NCBI RefSeq assembly: GCF_004208415.1
Contig: NZ_CP035758.1
Location: 9,114,001 to 9,178,000 of the forward strand
DNA from: Ktedonosporobacter rubrisoli
GTDB lineage: Bacteria; Chloroflexota; Ktedonobacteria; Ktedonobacterales; Ktedonobacteraceae
DNA length: 64,000 nucleotides
Direction: 5' to 3'
The position numbers and the translations under genes were made by a program. Below are positions 7,339-16,977 of this stretch, piece by piece; position 1 is the stretch's first letter, and every line of letters begins with the position of its first letter. The notes under the pieces were generated by a model. The model was not told the DNA's origin and did no database searches. It worked only from the letters and a program-made list of their open reading frames with translations.

Positions 7339-10101
7339 ATGGCGGCCGTCCCCTGGCATAAGCGTTTACGGGAAGAACGCGTCAAACGTAACTGGCGACA
7401 ACAGGAACTGGCGGAGAAGCTTGGAACTAGTGTGCCCTCGATTTCTCGCTGGGAACGCGGTACCCATCAACCCAGCGCCTACTTTCGCGTGAAACTTTGT
7501 GCCTTGTTTGGCCTGAGCGCAGAGGAATTGGGTTTCGTTTCTACACAGGTGCCTTTTGCTGACAGCGAGGAGAGGGAAGTTGAGGCTTTGTCAGCGATAT
7601 CAGATCCCCTTCTATTTTCCCCCCATGAGGAATGCTACAGAAATATACCATTTCTACGCAATCCCTTTTTTAGCGGGCGAGAGGAGGTTCTGGAGTTGCT
7701 GCATGAACGGCTTATTGGCCTCTGTCCTGTTGCTCTTACCGGCTTGGGAGGGATAGGCAAAACTCAGGTCGCCATAGAGTATGCCTATCGCTATGTTCAT
7801 GAGTACGAGGCGATCTTCTGGCTGGCTGCGGAAACCGCCGAGAGTATCATGCAAAGCCTGCAGCAGGTCGCCGAGGCTGTCCAGCTTCCCGAACGACAAA
7901 TTGCTGAGCAATCTTCAATGGTACAGGCTGTACGACGCTGGCTCAATACGCATACCAGCTGGTTACTCGTTGTCGATAATGTAGAAGACCTCAACCTGCT
8001 CCAAACGATTATTCCGCGCAGGCACTCCGGGGGACTATTATTCACTACGCGCCGGCTCGCCCTGGGCGCCTTTGCCGAAGCGTTGCCGCTCTCAGCGATG
8101 AATGAGCGAGAGGGAGTTATGCTGCTCTTGCGGCGGGCCAAATGCTTTGGAGCTTTTCCTGTAGATTCCTCTCATTCAGTGGAAGGCAATATTGACTCTT
8201 CCGGCATCTCTGCTGCCGCTGAATTAGTGAAACTTCTAGAAGGGCTGCCCCTGGCTCTGGATCAAGCAGGTGCGTATATTGAGGAAACCGGATGTAGCCT
8301 GCAAGATTATATTCAGCGTTATCAGGATCAACGCCCACTGGTACTGGCGAGACGAGGAAGTCATGGGGGAGCACATCCCGATTCGGTAACTACAACGCTA
8401 GACTTGTCTGTAGAACGTGTGGAGAGAGAGCTACCCGCGGCGGCAAATTTGCTACGTGTGTGCGCATTCTTGCATCCCGAAGCCATTCCCGAGGAACTAT
8501 TTGCAGCAGGCGCATCTTATCTAGGACCAAAGTTAGGGCCGATGGTTACAGACCCTTACCAGTTTGATCAGGCTCTAGCCGCCTTGCGCAATGTCTCTTT
8601 GTTAGCTCGTCAGCCAGAGCGGCGAACGCTCTCAGTTCATCGGCTAGTGCAAGCTGTGTTGCAGGACCAGATGGGGTATGAGGAAAAGCGAAGATGGGGT
8701 GAGGCCATAATATGTATGGTCAATGTTGCCTTTCCTGTGCCAGCTTTTGAGGCCTGGGCACAGTGCGAACGCTATCTTAGCCAGGCACTAGCCTGTCTGC
8801 CGTTGATAGAGTTGTTCGGGCGAGATCTGCAAGAGTCAGGCGAGCTACTCTACAAGGCAGGTACCTATCTGGTCGATCGGAGTCGCTATGCCGAGGCCCA
8901 GCACCTGCTAGAAGAGGCTGTTATGCTCGGAGAGAGGCAGGAGGGAATATCGTATCAAGCCATGCTTTCCCGCCTGACAAAGTTGGCTACTGTGTATCGC
9001 TGCCAGGGGCGTTATAGCCAGGCTGAGCCGCTCTTGCGGCGGGTGAAGACGCTGGCCGAGGCCCATCTGGGGAGTGAGCATCTGCAGACGGCAGAAATTA
9101 TGGCTGACCTGGCCGATGTATATTGGAATCAAGGTAAATACCAGCTAGTAGAAGAATTACAACAGCGCGTGCTGGCTATTCGTGAGCAGCATCTGGGAGC
9201 TACACACGCACAGACGCTCAACGATCTTGCAATCCTCTCCCATGTTCTGGGACGTTATAAGCAAGCGGAGGCACAGTTTCAGCGAGCGCTGGCCATTCAA
9301 GCGCAGCAAGGGGAGGCAGACCTTTTACAAACTGCGAATATACTCAGTAACCTGGCCTTATTGTATCGTGATCTGGGAGAACCACAGCAGGCCGAAGCCC
9401 TTATGCTGCAAGCTTTGAGCATTCGTGAGAGCAGGCTAGGGCCACGTGACCCTGATCTGGCTCAATCCTGTAATAATCTGGCCTCAGTCTGTTATGAGCT
9501 GGGTAAGCCTGAACAAGCAGAAGCGTTGTATCAACGCGCGCTGGCTATTCTCGACCCCCCACAAGGCCCAGTCAATCCAAACGTTGCATTTACTCTGACG
9601 AATCTGGCAAATTTTTATCACGATCAGGGCAAGGATGAACAGGCCGAGCAGTTGTATCTAAGGGCTTTACAAATTCGGGAACAACAATTCGGGCCACACT
9701 ATCCACGTACGGCCACTACGCTGCGGCAACTGGCCATCCTCTATAGCAAGCAGGGCAAAGACGAACTGGCTGAACCTCTCTATCATCGGGCTCTGGTGAT
9801 CTGTGAGCAGCATTATGGCGCTAAGCATCCAGAAACGGCCATGATATATCACCAGCTCGCACGCTTCTACCAAAAGCGGAGCCAGATGGCGCAGGCCGGT
9901 AATTTATATCAACGAGCTCTGGCCATCATCGAGCAGGCCTGGGGGCGCGAACATTCCTTAACGCGAGAAGTAGAAGCTGACTACACCCGTTGGCTAAAAG
10001 AGCAAGGGGGAGCAGATGCAATTGAACAACTGGCCAGTATGCGTTCTGAGCAGGGCCATATATCCACTAGCGCAAATGAAATAAAAACTGACACGCAGTA
10101 A
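7339..10101 (+). CDS. XRE-family HTH / NB-ARC / TPR protein (bacterial STAND ATPase)
   Basis: 920 residues with three parts. Residues about 5-65 form an XRE-type helix-turn-helix (RQQELAEKLGTSVPSISRWE). Residues about 110-400 form an NB-ARC NTPase with P-loop GLGGIGKT at 135-142, Walker B LLVVDN ending near Asp213, the RNBS-B-like LLFTTRR at 233-239 and GLPLA at 302-306. From about 520 to 890 there are many tetratricopeptide repeats of the kinesin-light-chain type with a 42-residue period (for example QAEPLLRRVKTLAE). Such proteins are nucleotide-switched regulators or sensors that oligomerise when the TPRs bind a signal. The ATG at 7339 is preferred over 7288 because AGGAAGGA lies just upstream of it and a promoter covers 7260-7289. 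No partner gene is obvious. Confidence 0.9.
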   Translation: MAAVPWHKRLREERVKRNWRQQELAEKLGTSVPSISRWERGTHQPSAYFRVKLCALFGLSAEELGFVSTQVPFADSEEREVEALSAISDPLLFSPHEECYRNIPFLRNPFFSGREEVLELLHERLIGLCPVALTGLGGIGKTQVAIEYAYRYVHEYEAIFWLAAETAESIMQSLQQVAEAVQLPERQIAEQSSMVQAVRRWLNTHTSWLLVVDNVEDLNLLQTIIPRRHSGGLLFTTRRLALGAFAEALPLSAMNEREGVMLLLRRAKCFGAFPVDSSHSVEGNIDSSGISAAAELVKLLEGLPLALDQAGAYIEETGCSLQDYIQRYQDQRPLVLARRGSHGGAHPDSVTTTLDLSVERVERELPAAANLLRVCAFLHPEAIPEELFAAGASYLGPKLGPMVTDPYQFDQALAALRNVSLLARQPERRTLSVHRLVQAVLQDQMGYEEKRRWGEAIICMVNVAFPVPAFEAWAQCERYLSQALACLPLIELFGRDLQESGELLYKAGTYLVDRSRYAEAQHLLEEAVMLGERQEGISYQAMLSRLTKLATVYRCQGRYSQAEPLLRRVKTLAEAHLGSEHLQTAEIMADLADVYWNQGKYQLVEELQQRVLAIREQHLGATHAQTLNDLAILSHVLGRYKQAEAQFQRALAIQAQQGEADLLQTANILSNLALLYRDLGEPQQAEALMLQALSIRESRLGPRDPDLAQSCNNLASVCYELGKPEQAEALYQRALAILDPPQGPVNPNVAFTLTNLANFYHDQGKDEQAEQLYLRALQIREQQFGPHYPRTATTLRQLAILYSKQGKDELAEPLYHRALVICEQHYGAKHPETAMIYHQLARFYQKRSQMAQAGNLYQRALAIIEQAWGREHSLTREVEADYTRWLKEQGGADAIEQLASMRSEQGHISTSANEIKTDTQ

Positions 10102-10224
10102 GGATGCTGTCTGTCGGTGATTTTCTAATGGATCTCTCAAGTACTTGGATTGTCTGCTTGCCAGGGAAAGGTGCCCCACATTTCATAGAGCGGTGAGAGG
10201 CTTTAGCCTTTTTATCCTTGCTGA

Positions 10225-10253
10225 TTGAAAATATGTTCTAGGTATGCTATACT
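10225..10253 (+). promoter_or_regulatory. Strong sigma-70-like promoter of the UvrA-like gene
   Basis: TTGAAA at 10225-10230, a 17-bp spacer and TATACT at 10248-10253. Transcription from here would leave a leader of about 200 nt before the start codon at 10459. A 17-codon open frame (MLPIASNVNTFSRKGAG) from about 10295 lies in the leader, but without a clear ribosome-binding site. Confidence 0.6.
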
Positions 10254-10458
10254 CAACAAGATCATCTGGAAAAGGCGATCCTCCTTCCCCTGATCGATGC
10301 TGCCGATTGCCTCAAATGTCAACACTTTCAGCCGAAAGGGAGCAGGTTAGCACAAATCAGACCGTTGGAGACTGACACATTGGCGTGCTGCTCGATCGGA
10401 TGAGGCGTCGCGCGCTACAAGCCAGATGGAAAAGATTAAGGAGGGAACAAAGAGTAGC

Positions 10459-12699
10459 ATGGCTCAAGAGTATATAGAGATTCGTGGCGCTCGTGAGAAC
10501 AACCTCAAGGATGTCTCACTAAGGCTGCCCAAGCGAACAATCATCATGTTTACAGGAGTATCTGGTTCGGGGAAGTCCTCCATGGTCTTTGACACTATTG
10601 CCAACGAGGCGCAACGGCTGTTGTTTGAGAATTTTAGCATGTTCATTCGCAACTTTTTACCACGCTATCCCCAACCAGAGGCTGAGGCGATTGAGAATCT
10701 GAACATGGCAGTGATTGTTGACCAGAAGCGCCTGGGCGGTGGATCGCAATCGACAGTAGGAACAGCTACCGACATCTCACCTGTGCTGCGTATGCTCTTC
10801 TCGCGGCTCGGCAAGCCATATGCGGGCTATGCGAATGTCTTTTCTTTCAACGATCCTCAGGGTATGTGCCTGGAATGCAATGGCCTTGGCCGTAAGATCG
10901 GGATTGATCCGGAAGCGCTGATTGATGCATCAAAGTCGCTAAATGAGGGCGCCATTATCGCTCCTGGAATAAGTAGTTGGGAACGCGATGGCTATGTTGC
11001 CTCTGGCTGGTTTGATAATGACAAGAAACTTGCCGATTACACAGCTGAGGAAATGGATCTCCTGCTCAACAGCGGCCCAAGAAAATATAAGCTTGCGGTC
11101 GGCAATAAAGAGATGAACGCATCTTACGAAGGCTTACTCTACAGATTTAACCGCAAATATATCGCGCGGGATATTCAGACCTTATCGGAGCGTACGCGGC
11201 AGAAAGTAGAGCCTTTCTTGAAGCTCGGTCCCTGCCCACTTTGCAAAGGGGCTCGCCTCAATCAAGCGGCGCTGAGTTGCAAGATCAATGGTTATAATAT
11301 CGCGGATCTTTCTGCCATGGAGGTGGATGAGCTGGTAGAGGTTATAAAAGAGATAGAAGATCCGGCGGCTGCGCCAATGATACGGACACTAACTGAGCGC
11401 TTGCAGCATCTGATAGAGATTGGCCTGGAGTACCTGAGCCTGGATCGCGCCACCGATACGTTGTCAGGAGGTGAGTCGCAGCGCGTCAAGATGGTCAAGC
11501 ATCTCAACGGCAGCCTCGTCGATGTTATGTATATCTTCGATGAGCCCAGCGTCGGCTTGCATCCGCGCGATGTTCACCGTTTGAACGAATTACTGGTGAA
11601 ATTGCGGGATAAGGGCAATACCGTGATTGTTGTAGAGCATGATCCCGATGTTATCAAGGTTGCCGACTATATAGTCGATATGGGGCCCTATGCAGGCAGC
11701 GAGGGAGGGCGGATAGTTTACGAGGGTAGCTATGCCGGCCTGCTGCAAGCCGATACCCTCACCGGCAACTACTTGCTGCATACCCGGCCGCTCAAGCAGG
11801 CATTTCGGCAGGCCAAAGGAAGCTTGCCAGTGGTGCATGCGACTGTGAATAATCTGAAGGATGTTAGCGTAGATATCCCCGAAGGGGTTCTGACAGTAGT
11901 TACAGGCGTGGCCGGCTCCGGCAAAAGTTCATTGATCAATGAAGTATTTCTGCGGCAGCACCGGGACGCGGTAGTGATTGATCAAGCGCCGGTGGGCGTC
12001 TCTAGCCGTTCCAATCCTGCCACTTATACTGGTATCATGGATGACGTGCGCAAGGCCTTTGCGGCGGTGAACCGCGTTGATGCTGGCCTCTTTAGCTTTA
12101 ACTCGAAAGGGGCCTGCTCCAACTGCCAGGGCCTTGGTGTGACCTATACCGATCTCGGTTTTCTGGAGGGCGTGAAACTGCCATGCGAGGTGTGTGGCGG
12201 CAGGCGCTTTAAGGACGAGGTGCTGGCCTATACCCTCAATGGAAAATCCATTGCCGATGTTCTGGGTATGACGGTTCGTCAGGCATTGGAGTTTTTTACG
12301 CTCAAAGAAGTGCAACCAAAACTACAAGCTCTCAGCGATGTGGGCCTTGACTACCTGACCCTGGGCCAGCCACTTAGCAGCCTCTCAGGTGGCGAATGCC
12401 AGCGTCTGAAATTAGCCAGCGAGCTGCACAAGCGGGGCAGCATCTATGTTATGGATGAGCCAACCACCGGGCTGCACCTTTCAGATATTGATCATCTGCT
12501 TACCATTATGAATCGCCTTGTCGATGGGGGAAATACTGTGATTGTGATTGAACACCATCTTGACATCATTCGCAACGCCGACTGGATCATCGATATGGGG
12601 CCCGGAGGCGGCAATAAGGGCGGCATGGTCATTTTTGAGGGAACACCGCAAGAACTTCTTGGCGCAAAGCATTCGCTGACGAGCCAGTATCTGAGATAG
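10459..12699 (+). CDS. Short UvrA-like ABC ATPase (self-resistance / UvrA2 type)
   Basis: 746 residues, well below the roughly 940 of canonical UvrA. Two ABC modules are present, with P-loops GVSGSGKSS at 33-41 and GVAGSGKSS at 483-491, signatures LSGGESQRVKM and LSGGECQRLKL, and Walker B segments MYIFDEPSVGLHPRD and IYVMDEPTTGLHLSD. Zinc-type CxxC pairs are seen in CLECNGLG, CPLCKG, CSNCQGLG and CEVCGG. The shortened N-terminal half implies loss of most of the UvrB-binding and insertion domains. Family members of this type act in drug tolerance (DrrC-like) or accessory repair; which one cannot be told here. A frame opens at 10426, but the ATG at 10459 follows AAGGAGG and matches family starts. 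A strong hairpin ends the gene. Confidence 0.88.
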   Translation: MAQEYIEIRGARENNLKDVSLRLPKRTIIMFTGVSGSGKSSMVFDTIANEAQRLLFENFSMFIRNFLPRYPQPEAEAIENLNMAVIVDQKRLGGGSQSTVGTATDISPVLRMLFSRLGKPYAGYANVFSFNDPQGMCLECNGLGRKIGIDPEALIDASKSLNEGAIIAPGISSWERDGYVASGWFDNDKKLADYTAEEMDLLLNSGPRKYKLAVGNKEMNASYEGLLYRFNRKYIARDIQTLSERTRQKVEPFLKLGPCPLCKGARLNQAALSCKINGYNIADLSAMEVDELVEVIKEIEDPAAAPMIRTLTERLQHLIEIGLEYLSLDRATDTLSGGESQRVKMVKHLNGSLVDVMYIFDEPSVGLHPRDVHRLNELLVKLRDKGNTVIVVEHDPDVIKVADYIVDMGPYAGSEGGRIVYEGSYAGLLQADTLTGNYLLHTRPLKQAFRQAKGSLPVVHATVNNLKDVSVDIPEGVLTVVTGVAGSGKSSLINEVFLRQHRDAVVIDQAPVGVSSRSNPATYTGIMDDVRKAFAAVNRVDAGLFSFNSKGACSNCQGLGVTYTDLGFLEGVKLPCEVCGGRRFKDEVLAYTLNGKSIADVLGMTVRQALEFFTLKEVQPKLQALSDVGLDYLTLGQPLSSLSGGECQRLKLASELHKRGSIYVMDEPTTGLHLSDIDHLLTIMNRLVDGGNTVIVIEHHLDIIRNADWIIDMGPGGGNKGGMVIFEGTPQELLGAKHSLTSQYLR

Positions 12700-12842
12700 G
12701 CGCGAGCTGATGCTTTGGCCGACATAGCTTTATGGGCGTAAGTTCTGGATGAGGCATAAGGTTGTGTCCGGCGAGATGCAGCCTGTTTTTGTGTGCCTGG
12801 TGGCTGGGCTCTCCAAGCAGCCTGCCATATCCAGGGAGAGTT

Positions 12843-12870
12843 AAGAAGAGCTTCCCAGGAAGCTCTTCTT
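12843..12870. terminator. Bidirectional terminator between convergent genes
   Basis: AAGAAGAGCTTCC at 12843-12855 pairs perfectly over 13 bp with GGAAGCTCTTCTT at 12858-12870. It sits between the plus-strand UvrA-like gene and the minus-strand aldehyde dehydrogenase gene. The A/T ends of the stem can supply U-rich tails in either direction. Confidence 0.7.
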
Positions 12871-12916
12871 GCCGCTGAGATGCTACGCCTGCTCGCGGAT
12901 TAGCCTTGATCAGCTT

Positions 12917-14281
12917 TCACTGTACGACTACAGTCTGAATATTGACGAATTCCTGGATACCAAAGGACGAGAGCTCGCGTCCATAACCGCTCCGTTTTAC
13001 ACCTCCAAAGGGCAGGCGCGGATCGCTTGCGGTCATGCCATTGATAAAAACAGCCCCAGACTCCAAGCGGCGCGCAAGTTTTCGGCCCAACTCGATATTG
13101 CGCGTCCATAGATTCCCGCCCAGGCCAAACTGCGAATCGTTAGCCAACTCAACCGCGTGCTCTACATCGCGTGCGCGAATGATGGCCGCGACAGGACCAA
13201 ATGTTTCTTCCTTAAAGAGCGGCATTTCCGGACTTACATTCGTGATGATACTCGGTTCGTAAAAATAGCCCTGGCCAGCGAGCGGTTTGCCACCTAAGAG
13301 TACGCGCGCTCCCATTTTTACCGAGTCCTGTACCTGCTTCTCAAGAGCCTCGCGTAGATCGCCGCGTGCCAGAGGGCCAATCTGCGTCTCTTTATCGAGA
13401 GGATTGCCGACACGCAGCTTGCGCGCTTCCTCTACGAATTTGCCCTCGAATGCTTCGGCTATGGACTCAACAACTATGAAGCGTTTAGCGGCAATACAGC
13501 TTTGTCCGGTGTTTTGAAAGCGCGCCCGCGCTGCTGTACGTGCAGCAGCCTCAAGGTCAGCATCTTCAAGCACAATAAAAGCGTCGGAGCCTCCAAGCTC
13601 CAGAACGTTTTTCTTCAGAACGCGTCCGCTTTCCGAGGCCACTGCCACGCCAGCCGCATCGCTGCCTGTAAGCGTTACCGCGGCTATACGCGCATCGGCA
13701 ATCAGGCCCGCCGTTTCTGCGCCTGGCACTAGAACCGTTCTGAACGCTCCCTGGGGAAAACCACATTCATGGAAGATGCGCTCTATCTCCAGAGCGCAGC
13801 GCGAAACATTCGAGGCATGCTTGAGGACGGCGGTATTGCCAGCCATCATCGCGGGAGCCGCAAAGCGCATGACCTGCCAGTATGGGAAGTTCCAGGGCAT
13901 AAGAGCCAGGACTACTCCTAGTGGCTGAAAGGCTACATAGCTATCAGTTGCGTTGGTAGCAACATGAGTATCGGCAAGAAACTTTTCGGCATTATCGGCG
14001 TAGTAATCGCAGTTCCATGCGCATTTCTCTACCTCGGCCTCCGCCTCGCCTATTGGCTTGCCCATCTCTAGAGTAACCGTGCGCGCTAATTCAGCCTTGT
14101 GCTCGCGTAAGTAACTGGCCAGGCGATGAAAGAGCGTGCTGCGTTCGGCAAATGTCGTCTCTCGCCACTGCAAAAAAGCCTTGCGCGCTTGATCCAGTGC
14201 CTCATTGATCTGCTTTGGGCTATAAGCTTCAAAGGTTTCCAGAACCTCTTCTGTCGCAGGATTAATTGTTTTGATACTCAT
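12917..14281 (-). CDS. NAD(P)-dependent aldehyde dehydrogenase (succinate-semialdehyde type)
   Basis: 454 residues of the aldehyde dehydrogenase superfamily, oxidising an aldehyde to the acid with NAD(P)+. Catalytic residues are in place: Asn131 in MPWNFPYW, Lys154 in AVLKHASN, Glu228 in LELGGSDAFIVLEDADLE and nucleophile Cys262 in FQNTGQSCIAAKRFIV. The opening INPATEE and the ELGGSDAF variant fit the Sad/YneI and GabD-like branch, so succinate semialdehyde is a reasonable substrate guess, not a proof. The frame opens at 14299, but the ATG at 14281 is preferred because GAGGAG lies six bases upstream. It is monocistronic and convergent with the UvrA-like gene. Confidence 0.88.
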   Translation of the reverse strand: MSIKTINPATEEVLETFEAYSPKQINEALDQARKAFLQWRETTFAERSTLFHRLASYLREHKAELARTVTLEMGKPIGEAEAEVEKCAWNCDYYADNAEKFLADTHVATNATDSYVAFQPLGVVLALMPWNFPYWQVMRFAAPAMMAGNTAVLKHASNVSRCALEIERIFHECGFPQGAFRTVLVPGAETAGLIADARIAAVTLTGSDAAGVAVASESGRVLKKNVLELGGSDAFIVLEDADLEAAARTAARARFQNTGQSCIAAKRFIVVESIAEAFEGKFVEEARKLRVGNPLDKETQIGPLARGDLREALEKQVQDSVKMGARVLLGGKPLAGQGYFYEPSIITNVSPEMPLFKEETFGPVAAIIRARDVEHAVELANDSQFGLGGNLWTRNIELGRKLARRLESGAVFINGMTASDPRLPFGGVKRSGYGRELSSFGIQEFVNIQTVVVQ

Positions 14282-14299
14282 TGACATCTCCTCATGCAA

Positions 14300-14666
14300 T
14301 ACTGCTTGACCGCTTTTGCTATATCTTGTTTATTATTTGGGGTGAGCAGCGGCTTGTATCATAGTACTCTCTCGATACGCTGAAGAATACTGCAACGGTG
14401 ACAAAGAAACGTCTCGAATGCTATTATATGCTAATTTCTGCCCGTTTCGCTGCTCTAGCTCAGGGGACAAATTTAAGCCCTTCCTCGCGACGTTCATAAG
14501 CAGATGGCAAAAATAGCATGCCTAGCGCTGGCGCGCAAAACTGTGAGTAGCTCGTCGTGCCTCATGAGGAGAGCGTGAGGCGCGTAATCTTTCTGGCCCA
14601 GGGTTTTTCAAGCCCTGGCCCTCTACACACTTGTACATAGAGGACCAGAGTACTGCTGTGTGCTAA
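14300..14666. other. Intergenic region with possible terminator hairpin
   Basis: No gene is seen. A hairpin pairs GGCC-C-AGGG at 14595-14603 with CCCT-GGCC at 14613-14620, and a weaker one (GCCTCA/TGAGGC) lies near 14553-14575. They could end the minus-strand ABC-2 operon that stops at 14667, though neither has a clear U-tract. The upstream part should contain the aldehyde dehydrogenase promoter; no clear box pair was found. Confidence 0.4.
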
Positions 14667-15773
14667 CTATTGGAAAACGCCCTTACGCATAGCGAGTATG
14701 CCCAGGACTACCGCAATAATGGATGAGATGGTTAGCATAAGAATATCGCGCCCAAATTGATCGGCTGAACTATAGAAAACAGCCATCTCCAGCGCATGTC
14801 GCCCATAGGTGAGCGGGATGAAATCAGCTATCTGTTGGAGAATGATTGGCTCGAAGGCCAGCACACCAACGCCACCGGCCAGAAAGAAAAGATACATGCC
14901 AACGTTGATGGAAACGGGGCCAACAGGCTGTACGCGGCGTACCAGAGTTCCTACGGCAATTCCTAAGCCCGAACTGAGCAGAGAGACTAGCAGGATCGTT
15001 AGCAGCGCGCTCAGCCAGAACGGGCCTTCAGGCTGTACCCAGCCCAGGAGCGTACAGGCGAGCAGAACCAAAGTGCCCATAATAAAGGTGATGAGAACGC
15101 TTGAGAGCACTTTGCCGCCAATAATAGCGGCATGGGCTACAGGAGAGAGCAATAGCTCTTTGATAGTTTGCGCCTCCCATTCGCGTGCCGTAGCAAGGCT
15201 GCCAGTGACAAGACCGCTGATCGAGAGTAGGAAAATTATGGCTGGTAAAACAGTGTACTGGAAAAGCTCGACATCGCGCGTGCGCAGATCGTGCTCGCGT
15301 AGCGTGACTTTGATCGGGCTATCAGGGCCTTGCGTGGCATAGAATTGGGTGATGATATCAGGCACTGAGCGCCGAACATCATTGGTGAAATCAAGATTGA
15401 GATTGTTTACTGTGACGTCAATAGGTGCGTTCTGGTGTGCCTGAACACGCTGGGTGAAATCTCCTGGAATAACAATAATGGCCGCAATATCAACGTTGTG
15501 CATAAGCGCCTGGGCTTGCTGCTCATCTACATCATAGATCTGGAAAATATCGGCGTCGTGAAAGATCTTGTCAATTTTTTGACCGGCTGCCCCTTGATCC
15601 TGCAATACCAGCGCCACAGGGCTGTGTCCAACCGCCGCTGAGCCCAGAGCTGTGAGCAAGAGCAAGGCTATAGCCGGCAGAAAAGTTACCAGCACAGTGC
15701 TGGGATGGCGTAACCAGACCTGCGTATCCTTCTTACAAATCGACAAGAGACTACGCCAGAAAATGGCCATCAT
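14667..15773 (-). CDS. ABC-2 type transporter permease
   Basis: 368 residues. One membrane segment near the N-terminus (VLVTFLPAIALLLLTALG) is followed by a large extracytoplasmic domain and about five C-terminal membrane segments: the ABC2_membrane_3 layout of drug, lipid or polymer exporters. The loop TAREWEAQTIKELLLSP is the conserved segment that contacts the ATPase. It is a paralogue of the next upstream permease, so the pair probably forms a heterodimer with the ATPase encoded at 16978-17961. GGAG lies upstream of the ATG. It is the last gene of the run. Confidence 0.88.
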   Translation of the reverse strand: MMAIFWRSLLSICKKDTQVWLRHPSTVLVTFLPAIALLLLTALGSAAVGHSPVALVLQDQGAAGQKIDKIFHDADIFQIYDVDEQQAQALMHNVDIAAIIVIPGDFTQRVQAHQNAPIDVTVNNLNLDFTNDVRRSVPDIITQFYATQGPDSPIKVTLREHDLRTRDVELFQYTVLPAIIFLLSISGLVTGSLATAREWEAQTIKELLLSPVAHAAIIGGKVLSSVLITFIMGTLVLLACTLLGWVQPEGPFWLSALLTILLVSLLSSGLGIAVGTLVRRVQPVGPVSINVGMYLFFLAGGVGVLAFEPIILQQIADFIPLTYGRHALEMAVFYSSADQFGRDILMLTISSIIAVVLGILAMRKGVFQ

Positions 15774-15820
15774 ATGTAAATAATCTCCTTCAGGTGTATG
15801 TTATTTAGGCTGCTTCTTGA

Positions 15821-16936
15821 CTAATGAGCCACTGTGCTGCGGCGTAAGACCAGCACGGCTAGCAAGATGAGTACTATAGCATAGCCTAGCAGGACCAGGG
15901 CGTTGAATGCAGGCCCATAGGGACTCAGCACAAAGTTATGGAAGGCGTGCTGTTCCAGGACAATGGCATAGTAAAGTGGGAAGATCCTGGCCAGGACTTG
16001 AATTGCCTGCGTACTGAATGAGATTGGTCCAAATGCTCCGCTCACAAAAAAGAGCGGTATGGAGATGCCAATAGACAAGGCCATCACCGGTAGGCGATGC
16101 TTCAGTAAAGCGCCAAGAACAATTCCGGCAGCGATAAAAGGGATCAGGCAGAGCAGGGTAAAGCCAAGCACTTCGTCCCAATGGACCGGATAAATGCCCA
16201 CGATGAGAACCATGACAACGAGAATGGCCGCGACTGAGATCAGACCTAAGAGTAGTGAGGCCAGCATTTTGCCAATGATAACGGCGCTACGGCTGGCGGG
16301 TGAGAGCAGGAGCTCTTTGATTGTCTCTTTCTCCCATTCGCGCGCTACAGCGATGCCGGCCTGTAAGATCCCGCCAATAATCAGACCGAGGGCCAGAATT
16401 GAGACCATCAGATAAGGGATGTAGTCGGTATCCTGCGCATACATATCATGCTCGTGTGCTGTAATGGTGACGATATTGGGAAAGGCTTTGGCATAGAACG
16501 TGGTAATGGAAAGCGGGACGGCGCGCCGAATGTCATCGGTGAAATCTGTATTCAAATTATTGATCTGCACATCAACCTGTACAGCTTGCTGCTGCTGTAC
16601 GCGTGCATCAAAATCGGGCGGGATAGTTACTATCGCTACGATCTGACCATCTACTAACATCTGCTGCGCCTGTTGGGCGTCGGCCTGTTGGAGCCGAAAC
16701 GAATGCGCGTGGCTCATAGCCGTGTAGAGTTGCTGGGCATATGTACCGCGATCTTGCATGACTACAGCGGTAGGAGCATTGCTGCCCGCAAGTACAAACA
16801 AACTCATCAAAATAAGGAAATTGACCGGGACAAGCACGCTAAGTATCGTAAAGAGCCGCTCGCCTAGCGCGCTTTTGAGATCCTTTTTCATGCACGCCCC
16901 GATGACGCGTAGATGATAGGAAAGATGCTGCCCCAT
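15821..16936 (-). CDS. ABC-2 type transporter permease
   Basis: 371 residues with the same layout as its downstream neighbour: an N-terminal membrane segment (LFTILSVLVPVNFLILMSLFVL), an extracytoplasmic domain, and C-terminal membrane segments with the ATPase-contact loop VAREWEKETIKELLLSPASRSAV. The two share motifs such as DVQINNLNTDFTDDIRRAVP against DVTVNNLNLDFTNDVRRSVP, so they arose by duplication. It lies 41 bp after the ATPase gene and 47 bp before the second permease. The substrate is unknown. Confidence 0.88.
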   Translation of the reverse strand: MGQHLSYHLRVIGACMKKDLKSALGERLFTILSVLVPVNFLILMSLFVLAGSNAPTAVVMQDRGTYAQQLYTAMSHAHSFRLQQADAQQAQQMLVDGQIVAIVTIPPDFDARVQQQQAVQVDVQINNLNTDFTDDIRRAVPLSITTFYAKAFPNIVTITAHEHDMYAQDTDYIPYLMVSILALGLIIGGILQAGIAVAREWEKETIKELLLSPASRSAVIIGKMLASLLLGLISVAAILVVMVLIVGIYPVHWDEVLGFTLLCLIPFIAAGIVLGALLKHRLPVMALSIGISIPLFFVSGAFGPISFSTQAIQVLARIFPLYYAIVLEQHAFHNFVLSPYGPAFNALVLLGYAIVLILLAVLVLRRSTVAH

Positions 16937-16977
16937 CTTTTTCAGCCCTCCTACAATAAAAATTGAGAAATCTGTCC

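Noticed and set aside
11929..12315. 128-codon minus-strand ORF inside the UvrA-like gene
   Set aside because: Antisense shadow of a conserved ABC domain.
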